The notes below the pieces were generated by a model. The model ran no database searches. It was not told the origin of the DNA and was given only the letters and a program-made list of their open reading frames with translations. Both the position numbers and the translations under genes were made by a program. 64,000 nucleotides of DNA. Source: Spironucleus salmonicida (Eukaryota; Fornicata; Diplomonadida; Hexamitidae). Location: the NCBI GenBank assembly GCA_000497125.2, contig CM035317.1, positions 70,001 through 134,000 on the forward strand, in the 5' to 3' direction. How positions within the stretch are numbered: the first letter of the stretch is position 1; each line of letters starts with the position of its first letter. This document shows, in pieces, positions 40,591 to 53,731 of this stretch.

Positions 40591-43500
40591 ATGTGCCAAG
40601 ACAACACTGCTGGCTCCTGCTGCCAGTTCTGCACAGACCCAAGTAACCCCTCCTGCAAGGTACAATGCACTACCGGATTTTGCACAAAAGGTGAGTACTG
40701 TGTTTATCTGTCTGGAAACACAGGCCCTTGGGAGTGTGGTGCCTGTCTGGTTGGCTGGGGATAGCCAGACTGCGCTGACTGCGCTGAAGACTTTTTAAAA
40801 GTCGATGGAAACTGTTACAAACGCTGTTATTCATGTTAAACTGGGAACTGCTACTACGATAAAGATGGTGAGATCAATTGTATTTAATGCCACGATGGTA
40901 CTGTCGGAACTGCGTGCGATTAGTGCTTACCAGGATTTCAACTGTACAACAATCAGTGTTGTGAAATACAAGATCCTGAAGAGCTGCGCGGTCACTGTAT
41001 CGCATACTAAGGTGACATAATCTGTTTGTCCTGCAACGAAGGGTAAACCCTATATAACTAAAGGTGCCTCTACTCGTGCTCCACGGAAAACTGCATTTAC
41101 GGAGTTTGCTAACCTGATACCAACTGCAAATGTGATAGTTTCGCAGAGGGCAATAACTGCGAGATATGCAGCACCGGGGCGGCTGATTTCGAAGGGAAAT
41201 GCACCAAAGTATGCACAGATTGCGATGGAGACTGTTACTCCACAGGGAGCGATGGGATTTCCTGCAAGTCTTGTGCGGGCGATTTAATTGGGCCTACCTG
41301 TTCAGATTGTGCCCCTGGGTTTATGAGTGTTAATGGCGAGTGCTTTTAGTACTGTGAAACGTGCCGAGGAAACCGCTGCTATGTCGGTATTGCGCTAGTT
41401 CTGAACTGCCTAGGGGATTGTTATTTAGGGTATTTTGGACGAGGATGCGACGCTTGCGATGTGGAAGACAGGTTTGAGCTATAATTTGGGGGCTGCTACC
41501 GCAAATGCACAGATTGCACTCAAGGAAACTGCTTTTTGACTGAGAATGGGCCACTGTGCACGAAGTGTGCCCTGGGCCTTATTGGCATATAGTGCGACTC
41601 ATGCGCTGAAGGTTTCGTGTAAGACTAGGCTAAATGCTGGCCAAAGGTGGGGCAAAACGATTGTTATCTAGATGAACTGTAAGCGCTAATCTGCGTTGGC
41701 TGTGCGGCAGACTACCTGCTCATCGGCAGTTCGTGCCTCGAAAAGTGCACGCTGCCAGAGTGCACCGGGCGCTGCTACATGCTACCAAACGACTACAAGT
41801 GCCTCGACTGCTTTCCAAATTTTGTGCTTTACGAAGAAAAGTGCTACGAGCAGGACTCGAACCCCCACGGGGTGTGTTTTACGACAGAAACCGAAAAAAT
41901 CTGCTCCTGCTACGAAGGCTACAAAGGACCAACTTGCGGCGAGTGCACCGAGCTGTAGCTACGAGATTCGTGCTATATTGATGCAAATATTCCCACTGGA
42001 GACTGCTTTCAGAATGCCGCAGACCCCTCCGATCTGTTCTGCAGCGTTTGTGCTGCGAACTTCGCCCTACCGCTCTGCGACAAGTGTGCGGAGGGCTACG
42101 AGACTGATTTTTCAGGAGTCTGTTAAGGCTGCTCGTCTGGGTATTTCAGCTCAAACTTGCTCCCAGACGAACAGAAACTTGAAATTGGAGAGGACCTCTG
42201 CCTCAGGGCATGCGACAGCTGCAGCTACGGCGTCTGCTTCTACTCTGGAAGTAGGATAGTTTGCGCGAGCTGCCAGACCGGCTATAAGCTACAGGATTCG
42301 TGTTAAACGTGCGATACCGGCTTTCTGAGTTTTGGAGTATCTTGTATTTAGCAAGTTAACGAGTCCTGCGGGTCAGATTGGGATGGAAATATTTACTGCT
42401 TCGAGTGTGATAATTTACAGTAATCTTTTAACTGCTAGCAGTGCTCAGTTCAGTTCAATTTCCAGGGTGTTTGCAAACAGCACGCGAGCAATTTCGCCGA
42501 TTCATGCGCGCTTGAGGGTTCCAATATAGTATACGCAGACGGAACTTGCAGGAAGTTTGACAAACTGAAAAATATGTGCGTGGAGTGCGATAGCACGTTG
42601 GTGAACATTAAGGGAAATTGTGGTGTTCTGACGGTTCCATAGAATGGGCAGCTGCGGGGCCGGTGCATTGCGTCAGTATAGCGTTTCTGGTGCGATTAGT
42701 GCGATGAAGGATGGAGTGGAAATGTGTGCTCTGAGTGCGCGAAAGGCTACATGCCGTGCAAATGCACGAGTGGGCTATTTGCGCTCTGCTGCTGCAAAGT
42801 CGAGCTAGGGCTGAATGGCGTGTGCTATAGCAATGAGGCTGGTCGTGCAATTTGCGTTTCTTGCAGCTCTAGGTACCAACTTAGTAATTAAGAATGCGTT
42901 AAAATTGGCCTGACCAAGCAGTACGTGCTTAGTTTTTTTGTTCCTGCCTCACTAGGATTACTAATATTACTTGCTTTAATTTTAATTATATTTTTAATTG
43001 GGAAGGAAAAGCGAAAAGATTTGTAAATTTTTGTCAAAAAGCTGGTTAAGCGCCTCGGAGTTCACCTTATATTCGTCATACTATCATAGATTTTAGCTGT
43101 CATAGTAGCTATATAGGATGTCTATATAGATGATTTTTTCATGCAAACAGCGGTTAGCATATTCTCGATGCTGCCATTTGCCTTGCTATTCGTGTTTTTA
43201 GCACCTCCAGTATACAAGAGGTACTTTTTTAACATGGCGTCTCATTTTTATTTGTTTATTCTGGCAGCTGCTATCTAGGTTTCGTTTAATGCTGTTTAGT
43301 ACCTAGCTGTAACAGATATTGTCTAAGACTTTGGAGAACAGATCTATAAACTAGCAGGTCCCCCAATAACGCTATTATTGTGCATATTTCTCGCAAGATT
43401 CAGATTCAAACCCCAACAGAAGCTAGCCCTGTTCATAGGCTTAGGGCTTCCGCTAGCAACATAAATATATTATGCGATCTAGGATTCTATGGCAGCTGGG

Positions 43501-44352
43501 TACTTTACTGGCTCCTCGGCAGGAAATGCTATCATAGGCCAAGCTATGGTTCTTCTAGCTATAATATTAAGCGGTACGTAATTTTATGTATTTGATTTGA
43601 TTCTCGGACGATATGGCGAGGTTGGCGCTATTTACAGAATTTCGCTTTCGTCTTTCTGCATTAATGCAGTCGTTGGATTGTTATACCCTGGTGAAATATT
43701 AACTGCGATTCTTTAGTATGACATATTTTTCTCCAGCTTGCTCACCTAAATGTTATTTAACGTTGTCAATATTATAGTAATGATGCGAATATCGGCAGTT
43801 GAGTTTTCGATAAACCTAATCTCATCAGCAATTTGGGCACAGTTTATAGCAGCGGTAGGGGATTATTATTATTCATAAAATAATAACTACCTCAGTACGC
43901 CCATTCATGTTATTCTCCAAACTTTTGCTTTAGTTATTGTTTTTGTTAGTTTAACCTACTTTAATATCAGAAGCTCTTACTGGTATCATAGAAAGAATGT
44001 GAGGTAGGCAAAAGAGCTAGAAACTGAAGTCAGTGGAGTTATGCCGTTCATTAAAACCGCAATACTGAAGAAAAAGGCTCGATCATAGACGGAATCTGGC
44101 TAATTTAATGATAACGTGGAAAGCCCCACATCCTAGACGAGACGAAACATAATGAATCTCGATGGAAATTTGCCAAGGAAAGGTACAAGGAAACCATTTA
44201 TTAGCAGCAAAAACAACGTATTAGATAGCAATGAACTTTTTGGAACAAAATAATATAAATCTCAACAAAATTCACAGAATTCGTTTACTGGTATAGATTC
44301 AAAGCTTTAGCTGGCTTCCTTTGAGATACGATCGCCAAATCCTGTGGAGTGA
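40591..44352 (+). CDS. Giant CRMP fused to a ten-helix DMT/SLC35F-like transporter domain
   Basis: This encodes 1253 residues, open throughout in the TGA-only code. Residues 1 to about 777 are a cysteine-rich ectodomain with EGF-like and CxxC modules. A first membrane helix (about 778-803, YVLSFFVPASLG) is followed by the basic stretch GKEKRKD. Unlike the other CRMPs the chain continues with about ten further helices (about 820-1125). Features such as ISAVEFSINLISSAIWAQF and the HVILQTFALVIVF final helix recall DMT-superfamily SLC35F proteins from memory; this assignment needs a profile search. A polar tail of about 125 residues follows. A frame from ATG 40492 is CRMP-like but meets TGA at 40582-40584, so the true N-terminus may be broken or misread. 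Confidence 0.8.
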
Positions 44353-45040
44353 CAAATTCGTATCGTAAATCTCTTCTCCACATAAATGCATTTTCAATAT
44401 AAAGTGTATATTATATAATGATAGTATTAATTTAATTGAATAATATATTAATGATATTAAATTCATTTTGTTATTTTCCTTCTTACTTGTAGTTATGATT
44501 TATGATATTAAATAATTAGTTCTATATAATATTATACTTTATTTATTATTCAGCGTATAAATTATTCAATAGAGTAGAATTCGTACCTACTAAGTTATAA
44601 TTATGATATCATTATTTTATTGCAAATAGAAGTTATTAATTTTTGCTATGCACAGTAGTTTGATATTATATGAAAAGTGTTAAGAAAATAGTAAAATCAA
44701 TATAATATGTCAATATCTGTTTTACATAATTTTAAATAAAATTAGCTGCTATTATAACTATTTGCAGATATCTGAAATCTTTAAATTACTGAGTACCTTT
44801 CAAAAGATTTTCTATTTTTTACATTAAGCTATCTTTATATGTGATATTAAAGTAAGTAATTATTGTCTTATACATTACATTTTATAGTTAGAGGTATTTA
44901 TTATTATAATAATTAAATGACTAGTTTTTAGTTTTTGGGCCAATTTTAATATGTAAGTTATACTTTTAGTTATAATATTTAAAAACAGCAAAATAGTGCT
45001 TTGCTGATTAACTAATATAATATTTATCATAATCTTCAAA
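44353..45040. other. AT-rich gap, no gene recognised
   Basis: This is AT-rich sequence between the CRMP-transporter fusion and CRMP-E. Nothing recognisable. Confidence 0.6.
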
Positions 45041-45664
45041 ATGGCTGAGCATAATAGCAATAAGCAAGTAAATAACGCAGCCCCCGAGTGTACACGACAT
45101 ACCGACTGCTCACACGAGAATAAAGGTTATTGCGATAAAACGACCAAAACGTGTAAACCATGCTAAGCAAACTGCATTGTATGCTAATCCACAGCTTCAT
45201 GCAACTCATGTAATCCTGCTACTCACGTAACAACAATAGCAGGCAAATGCACTCCAAAATGTGATTCACTCAATAATAACTAGTTCTGCGATAATGGAAC
45301 TGCTAAATCATGTACAGATGGTGCTACTTCGCCTTGCCAATGTACAAATAATATAAACTGCGGTACTTGTGAGACCGGAATTATGCCAAAATGCGCTACC
45401 TGTTTAACAGGAATGAAATTGGATGATAACTCGCGTTGTGCGGATTGTATGACCGGATATATAAAAATTGCAGCAAGATGCTGGCCCATTGGAACAGACC
45501 CAAATATCCCAGCTCCACCGGTTGCTCCGGTGGACCCCGAGGCCCCGGCCAGCAACAAGCTAGGTGGCGGGGCAATTACCGGGATTGTGATCGGGGCGGT
45601 TGTCGTCGTGGGCGCCGTTGCAGGAGGCCTTGCTTATTATTTTATCAAGAGGGGTAAAAAGTGA
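45041..45664 (+). CDS. Short cysteine-rich membrane protein CRMP-E (KRGKK tail)
   Basis: This encodes 207 residues, start MAEHNSNKQVNNAAPEC after TTCAAA, stop TGA. A compact ectodomain of about 150 residues with CxxC pairs is followed by a Pro-rich linker (about residues 160-170), NKLGGGAITG, a Gly/Ala/Val-rich membrane helix (about 178-200) and the very short cytoplasmic end FIKRGKK. Small-residue-rich helices and a five-residue basic tail recall the Giardia VSP C-terminus (CRGKA). The first two thirds use AT-rich codons; from about 45510 the codons are GC-rich, suggesting a composite origin. No signal peptide. It converges on CRMP-F. Confidence 0.88.
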
Positions 45665-45915
45665 TATATATTATATATGAATTTATAATATTTTTTTGAA
45701 TTTCCAATGTAAGAATTCAATTTGAATAATAATATAAAATACTATTTAACGTATATAATAATAGATCTAAGTAAAACCTACAAAAATAAAAATAAAATTA
45801 CCTAATTATAACGCAAAATGAACAAAAGCTTCTATTTCGATAATTTTATTCAGTTGCTACACATTGACTGTTCTTCGCCACAATATCACTCACACCAAAA
45901 CTATTCCAATGTAAT

Positions 45916-47955
45916 TCAGTAATTTTGATCACTTTAATCTCTCATTTACGGGCTACTTGCCCCTATTTTAAGTACCTACCCCTACGTTACTTCACCTGAA
46001 ACCAATCCCTCGATCTTTTTATTATTTCTTTTAACCTTTTTTACAACAAAAATTCCAACTCCAATGCTCAGCATGATAATAACCAAAACAGCCACTACAA
46101 TCCCCACTGTTTTTCCAACACTTTTGTTGTTACACCCAGAAAGCTCCTAATTCTCGCTACAGACCTTGCAGACCCCATTAACCGCCATCGCTCCGTTGAC
46201 GCAAACACTGCACTAATTCGAGTCATACTCCTTGCAGTTATCTACCATATTCCCTTAAAAAGCACACGCCTCTCCAAGTTTTAACTTTGAGCAGCTGATG
46301 CATTTCCCGTCCTGTAAAAACATTCCATCGGCGCACATCTAGCAGGCGTCACCTACGCATTTTATGCAATTTTTGATAGTTTTGGACCCGCACTAGCAGG
46401 ATACATCCATTGGCTGACCAGTTTTGCAGGTTTCACATTTAGTTTAGAACAAAAACTTGCCTAACTCGCACGCTGTGCAAGCTTTAGCATCTGAGCGGCA
46501 TGTAGAGCAGGTTTTATCCCATTTTCTACAAAACCTAGTAGCATCAGGATCCGATGTCGGACAAAACTCGTTAGACTTGCATTCTGCATCATCACGGCAG
46601 GGGTCTTTCTTACAGTCTCCATTAATTGACGAGTAACCCTTTATGCAGGTCCTGCATGTGTTATTGTCGCACTGCGCACAGTTGGTTTTTTTCGTGTTGC
46701 CGCACTGGCAACTTGAGCCAATTGGCATTGATTTGGAGCAGTATTGGCAGGTATTTTATGCTGTAATAAAATATGAATTTTCGCACACCAAACACGAGCC
46801 CCTCATGTTGGCCTAAAGACAGTTTTGAGACAACTGTGAACAATTGTTTTGAGCATTGATGTAAAAACCAGAAGCGCACTTTAAGCATCTACCTGTAGGA
46901 TGGGCCGAAAGACAGTTTTCAGATAATTTTGCGCAACTATTTTTATCCGTTAAATAATTCCCTGAAAAGCACTTAGTGCATTTGTTCGATTATTCGGTAC
47001 ACGTTTCACATGATTTATCACATTTGGTACACTAATTAAAAATGTTAGTATGGGACTGACAGTATTCCCCACTGATGCATTAAGTATCTATCGTACACTC
47101 GTTGTAAAGACATTATCCTTTGACTGTGGCTTAATCGTGGATGCAGCGAAAACAGCCAGTTGTAGAACATCTGCTACAATTAGCAATTAATTTGCCTGCA
47201 CAATGGCATTCGCTACGGCTTGGCATATCATTATTGCAAGGCTTACATGTACCGTCCTCTGCAGTATAATAACCTTCGTTACAGAGAGAACAATAGTCAG
47301 CACGGATACATTTCTGACAATTATCCATGCATCCGTAACATTATCCCGATCTATATTTATTATCATCACAATATTAACCCTCTAAACAATCGTTCTACTT
47401 GGTGCAAGTAGGTTTACATGCCTAATTCACTAGAATGTAATTTTTAGCACAGGTCTAACAATCATTATTATAACACTATGCGCACCCTTCTTGCATTGTA
47501 TAACGACATACACATCGGGAACCTCTTGGCATATCCTTCGAGCAGCTGAGGCATTTATTGTCAGCTGATAAATAGTAACCAGAAGGGCACTAAACACATT
47601 CTGTAGCAGAAATGCAACTCTCGCATGGCGAAATGCATTTTTTACAAGAGCCATTTTCAAGGTAATATCCCCCATCACACAAAGTACATTCAGTGGATGA
47701 ATCACAGTAGTAACAATTGTCGCTACACTTTTCACATTTATCACCATTAATATAATAGTTTTATATGCAATCTTCACACTTATCCCCGTTACATTCCTTG
47801 CAGGAAGGTTGAAGAGTGTTATTGCATTTACACTTTGCATTACTAGGCATAGAGAAGTTGCATTCCAAACAGTATTAGTATCTCCATCCAACATCTACTG
47901 GACAGTAATATCCATTGGAGCACTCATTCTCGTCGGACCAGCATCTACCGCTCAT
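45916..47955 (-). CDS. Cysteine-rich membrane protein CRMP-F
   Basis: This encodes 679 residues, intact with TAA/TAG as Gln. It starts MSGRCWSDENECSNGYYC and ends QSDQNY before TGA (45916-45918). The ectodomain is made of CRMP modules with CxxC and GYY elements. The membrane helix lies at about residues 608-636 (TVGIVVAVLVIIMLSIGVG), then a basic KKVKRNNKK and a tail of about 40 residues. The N-terminal half is AT-rich in codon use. No signal peptide. Function unknown; surface display is inferred from family resemblance. Confidence 0.9.
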
Positions 47956-50613
47956 TTTGTGATAGGTAAAATTAGATTTAATTGAAAGTTATAGGATAAT
48001 ATGAATGTTAGAAAATTTTAATTATACTAATATCAGATGAAATCCTGTATTAAATATGATTAAAAACTGAGTACATCGCCTCAGAATGCTAGTTTTTTAA
48101 TAGTTTTTTAATAATTAAGTGTGTATATGCAATAGAATAATAATTATATTGGTTATTTATGTTTGGCTGATTAATAATCTTATTAAATGACAGTTAAGTA
48201 GTTAGTTATTATAGTGTATTAATTCGTATATAGAAACTGATCCTCTCTAAAATTCATAATAATAAATATAAATAAATAGTAAAAACTAAATTAGTTATAT
48301 ACAATGATTAGTCTTTGCTAAATATAATATATTAAAAAAAAATTAATATACCTATATGTTATAAGCTCTTAATATATGAGTTATTTATAATTCTATTTAT
48401 AGCAGCACATATTAAAACTTTATATTTGGTTATTAAATACATCCATATAAATCTATTTTAATATTACTAATAATATCCTATTTGTAACTTATTATTTGAT
48501 TTAATTTTATACCCATTTTATAACTATTAACAACTAATCCATTCAAATAATATTATAATAATAAATATGATAAATAAATCTGAATTTGCTAACTTTTATA
48601 ATTCATACTATGTTTTCTTGTATTAATAGCAGTTTGCTAATATTAATTGTGAATAAATTAATGTAGATGATTTTAATAATACATTACAATAATGTTATCA
48701 ACGAAAATAATGTAGTGTAACTTACTAAATAATAACCAATACCTAGAGAATATTAAAGATGATTATAATTTTATATATTAATTATTATATAATAAATATA
48801 ATCTAATTTAAATAGTAACGAGATTACTAAATTAAAAAATATTAATATGAATCTATTAACACATTGCATCTGACTAACTATTAATTAAACATAATAAAAA
48901 TATCATGAACTAGTTTATTTTTTAGGCATTAATAATTTCTTTATTATTTATATAACCCTTTTATTAAATATATTGAACCTTGCTACCTCTTAGTGAGGTT
49001 AATATGCATTATGCACGTTTATAATAATCATTTTTTATAATAATAAAATACTCATATTTATTGAAATTTATCTCTTAATAATTATATGGCTACAGCTTAT
49101 TTCGCATGGAAATAGAAAAAGAGACAATATCATCAGACTTTAATTATCCAAACACTTATATTTTCTGTTAATATTCTCGAAAAATATTCCATATAGAATC
49201 CCTTGTTGCAATTGATTGAAAGTACAATATTAAACTAACAATTACCAAATATCTGATATGCTACGGATAAATTACTCTATATAGTACTTAAGCTACCATA
49301 GTTGTAGATAATAAACTTCCATAAATCTATAACCATTGTATCGTGATTCTATTAAAGCTTTCAGTATTATAATGCTCGCATAGTATTTATAATAAATATG
49401 AAAAAATAATATGCATCGTATTTAAACAATGTAAGATATCTTCAAATCTAGTCATCCTCTTGATTATGATATATTAGTACAAACTTTTGCAGTATTCACG
49501 GTAAGTATCTAGTTTAGTAAACTAGTGTCGTATTTATTTAAGTATATAAATAGGGACAGAAATGAGTTCCATCCCAAGATATCAATATACCGATACCAAA
49601 TTATATTCATGCAGATTGTATTAGGTTACCAAATTCTACGCTCACGTTTATTTTCAAACTTTCAGACAAATTTTGCATTTACTCTATTTTTATACATACA
49701 TATTTTACTTTATTAAAACTAATATTTTTCTCTTTCATTTTAAAATTAATTATTAATATTATATATTTAACCATAAATTTCACAAAAATATGAAATCTGA
49801 CCTTCGCGAAATGAGGTCCGACCCAACTCTACAAAACTAAACAAACTACAACTTTAAGTTATTCGATATCCATAATAACTATCACTATCACCCCTCACAT
49901 CCATGATTCATCAAATCTTCCTTACCAAACTTTGTCCCAAGAATCCAAAATACAATTCATGGGATAATTACCAGATGTATATCACATTTTGTATCATAAA
50001 TTATTAGATTCATGTTGTACAAATATGATCTGCTTACTGATAGATCGTATAATAAGGCATATAAGTCGTACTGAAAACCGCCAATTTCAGAGTCATGATA
50101 ATTAAGGGCTGGAATTGGTAGATCTTTTGTTTTGATAACAACTGCTTACTAATAAATCAGGATTTGTAGTCAATTGAATTTTTATATATGGTACATCTTA
50201 TTTTCATAAATTTACGTTATTATTGTCTAATTTATATAGAGTATAGCTTTTGGCATATCATTGACAACTAAAATAAGTTTACTTAATTCATCTCGAAGAT
50301 AATAGTATCCTGTATAGTCTAGCAAATCATACTGAAAATATTTGTTTGCTTAATAGTAAATATACATTTAAAATATGACTTGTAAGAATACTAAAATGTA
50401 TATAAATGTTAAGTTCCTAGTAATTGGCTTGTTAACCTAGCTGCTAACATTTAAATACCATATATGTGTTCATAATAATTTTTATAATTATTATATTTCT
50501 TACTGAACCTTATTTCTGTGCTATTTCATTATTATAAATAATAAGATACTAATTCTAAAAATAACTTACGCATTTCTGTTGTTAATATAATACCTATTTT
50601 TCCATTTCAGTAT
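47956..50613. other. 2.7 kb AT-rich region between divergent CRMP-F and CRMP-G
   Basis: No convincing gene. The region holds the 5' flanks of both divergent CRMPs. Just before CRMP-G a pyrimidine-rich TTTTTCCATTTCAG occurs; it resembles a 3' splice site but may be chance. Confidence 0.55.
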
Positions 50614-51584
50614 ATGACAGGAACCTGCTCTGCTTCAGCTAATAACTGTGCTAATTCAAATTATTGTCCTCTGCAACCCCAAACCGATACCCCATGTATC
50701 CCTTGCTCGGAAAACTAGCCTTTTGAAACATCATGTAAATGCTCCATGAGTAAAAATCCAATACTCAATTATGCATCTTGCGATGGTGAAAAATGTGCAT
50801 CATGTATTAATTCTTTTTCTTAAGCGGCGAGTCATGTAAGTTCTGCAAGGAAACTTGTTTAAAATGTATTAGCAAGGACATATGTCAAAGATGCGTGTCT
50901 GGTATGTATGATGCATTAACAATGTGTACAGCATGTAATAAAAATATTCCAATCAATAGCAAATGTCAGTGCGGAACTAAATTAATTGCGAATTGTGCTT
51001 AATGCGACTTTGAGGATTGTATAGAATGTCGTAATAACTACAAATTGGTAAATGGTGTTTGTTTGCCAGATCAATGTTAAACTGACTCATAGTGCTCCAA
51101 TTTATAATTTTGTGACATTAGTACTACATAAATCAACGTTTGCAAATAATGCTCCAAAATCTGTAAAACATGTTCAAATATTGAAACATCATGTACATCT
51201 TGCAATATTGACTAATTTTTATCTAATAATGCATGCAGACCTTGTGATACAGGTACGATTATTGGTTTCCAATGCTAGTGCTAAAATATGATGATTAAAA
51301 ACTGTTCTAAATGCGGAGTAGTAGGTTGTTAGTCTTGTTTAATGCCTCGTAGATTAATAGACGGAAAGTGTATCAACTGTTTAACATCACCAGAAGAATG
51401 CTAAATAGTTGCATCTACTAATATTATTATATATATCGTCGTAGGCGTAATATCAACATCAATTTTGGTTATTGGAATAGTAATTATAATATTAGTTATG
51501 AAAAGACGTAAATTAACGTTACTTTTGGAAATGAACATTGGTGCATTAGGAAAGAATAATAATTCAAGTGCATCGTTGTTTTGA
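50614..51584 (+). pseudogene. CRMP-G, frameshifted paralogue of CRMP-B
   Basis: It starts MTGTCSASANNCANSNYCPL, which aligns with the CRMP-B start (GTCS, NC, YYCPL, TSCRC, CDGE). At a five-T run (50814-50818) the frame shifts by one base; downstream the other frame continues with CRMP modules, the membrane segment (about 51415-51500, TNIIIYIVVGVI) and a KRRK tail ending NNNSSASLF before TGA. With one extra T the gene would be intact at about 323 residues, so a homopolymer sequencing error is as likely as a real lesion. Codon use is AT-rich. Confidence 0.75.
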
Positions 51585-52885
51585 TCGTTAAACTTTGTGC
51601 GCATAATTGATTTAATAAAGCTAAAGAGAAATAAATATGAAATGTGAAAATAAGGTTTTGGAGAAAAATAATTTAAGTATAATCAAACATGCCAAGGTAA
51701 TAACTTAAATATTTATAATTACTCTATTTTGTAATAATACTTAGATAATAATAGTTATTAGTTTATGCAAAATCTAAGTCTTCTTATTTTATAGCTAATA
51801 ACAGTTACTAAGAAAATGAAATACTTTTTATTATATAACTTAAGTTACAAATAAATATTTAAAAATCACTAAATAAGATTGGCTTCCTAAGGCAAGCACT
51901 CTACAGAATTAAATATATTTAATTATGATTTACTACATCGTTGAAATTAGATTTAGTATATATTTTTATTCTTATGTAAAACTATTATCATGGCTAACTA
52001 ATAATTTCTAAATATATTATTCAAATCTGGCGTAATAAAATAGTTAGTGCATCACAATGAATATAATAGCAGCATATATTATTAAAAATAAATGTTATAT
52101 ATCAGAATCTACAATTAATGTATTTTATTGGCCGGAATGTGATAAAATTCTATTAACATTATTACTAACTATAAGATATCTCTTTCCGAAATTAAATGTT
52201 TTTTTAATTGTTTTACAAGTGAAATAAAATGACAATAGTTTTATAATTCTGACGCTAGTAGTATACATTTAAGAATTATGCAAAGTATACAATTTATATA
52301 TTGTATCCGACTATATTATATTTTCTATATAAATTGTGATTATATTTATTACTCAAAATTATATCTTAATAGTTATATAAAAGATAAGACAATATGTTGA
52401 ATTTACTCCGGATTTTACCATTTTGTGATTAAATTATCTGCAAACATGTAAATATATAAAATGACATAAATGTTATTATTTTAAGCTTTAGTTTAATAAA
52501 TATATTCTAACAATAACACATATAAAATAAAAAGACTACCGATTAACAATATTAGAACACAACTTAAAAATAAGATAACAGGAAGAGTATGTATCATTGG
52601 TAATACTAACAAAAATAATTTTAAACGTAAAGTATAATAAACATATAGCCAGTAATATAATTTTATTAATTTCATTAGACTAATGCTGAGTAAATGTATC
52701 GTTAGTTTCATGATAAAAGTTAAAATTGTAAAAATATTTCTCAAAATAAAGTAAATAATTTATCCATACTTTACAATATATTATCCAGATACTGTACCTA
52801 GTCTTAAGTTTAAGTATAAATATTATACTCTACTAATAATTAATGTGATACCACTGACATAATAACAAAATTTACTATTTAGAAA
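51585..52885. other. AT-rich upstream region of the second thioesterase gene
   Basis: From about 51965 this is the inverted-repeat arm matching 32790-33710 almost perfectly. A hydrophobic 83-codon frame (52493-52744 minus, identical at 32931-33182 plus) is probably a by-product of AT-richness. No gene is supported. Confidence 0.55.
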
Positions 52886-53731
52886 ATGCTTGGTATCCTC
52901 CTAGCGTAGTATCCAATAGTACTTATCCATGGTTTTTCATCATCCGCATACTATATGTCTTAGATGAAATCTATCATATCACGAGAAATGCCTGATGCGC
53001 CAGTAATCAACTGTGAGATTGGAAATGGTTATTGGACTTCCATATTCATGGATGTCTCTAAGTAGGTTAATCTTCTTGCATAATGTATCATAGACCATAA
53101 TGTTAGCGAAAGTGGATATATTGGTGTTGGTCACAGTTAAGGTGCTTACCTAATGAGAACCTTGTTGGAGGAGCACAATCACAAGATGTCCCCAATGATA
53201 AGATTAATCTCCTTATCAGGGCCGCAGGGTGGCTTTTTCTGTGGAGTAAAATCAAAATGCAAAGGCCAATACCTCAGTTGGTTCTAAAAGAAAATAGTAT
53301 TCTGGTTAGAGTATTCAAGATTAGGCCAATATGCTGTTGTTGCTTCTTAGTATTGGAGAAATCCGTATAAATTATAGTCGTATGCAAAATATGCGAAGTC
53401 ACTCCCATTAGTTGACAATATCCGTGACTTTGACAATTAGAGAAAAACAAACTTCATGTCCGTTGATAAAATAGTGCTATTTGGTGGACCTACTGATGAG
53501 GTTATTAGTCCATGGTAAAGTGCTTTCTTTGGAACTTGGAAGGATGGGACTGATGCAGAAGTTGACCTTTATAATGAACGCGAGGAATATAAACAAGATA
53601 CTTTTGGTTTAAAATCTATGGTCGAACAGAATAGAGTATTCTTTGAAGAAACAGATTTGCATCATGGAGATTATATAACTGACGAAAATTTCATTGTTAC
53701 CAGACTTGTCCCATATTTAAAAACAAACTGA
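51965..53731. repeat. Inverted repeat D, right arm
   Basis: This is the partner of 31944-33710, containing the active-type thioesterase gene and its upstream region. Confidence 0.88.
52886..53731 (+). CDS. Palmitoyl-protein thioesterase-like protein (catalytic Ser present)
   Basis: This encodes 281 residues, the same length as the copy at 31944-32789, with an intact frame to TGA. PPT1-family features are the IVLIHGFSSS strand, the nucleophile elbow GVGHSQGAYLMR (Ser84), SLSGPQGGFFCG, the likely acid in FGGPTDEVISPW and the His in DLHHGDY. The first residues, MLGILLA, may be a very short signal or a degraded one. The likely role is depalmitoylation of S-acylated proteins in an endolysosomal compartment (family knowledge). 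The protein differs from its partner at many positions, whereas the shared 5' region is almost unchanged. Confidence 0.88.
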
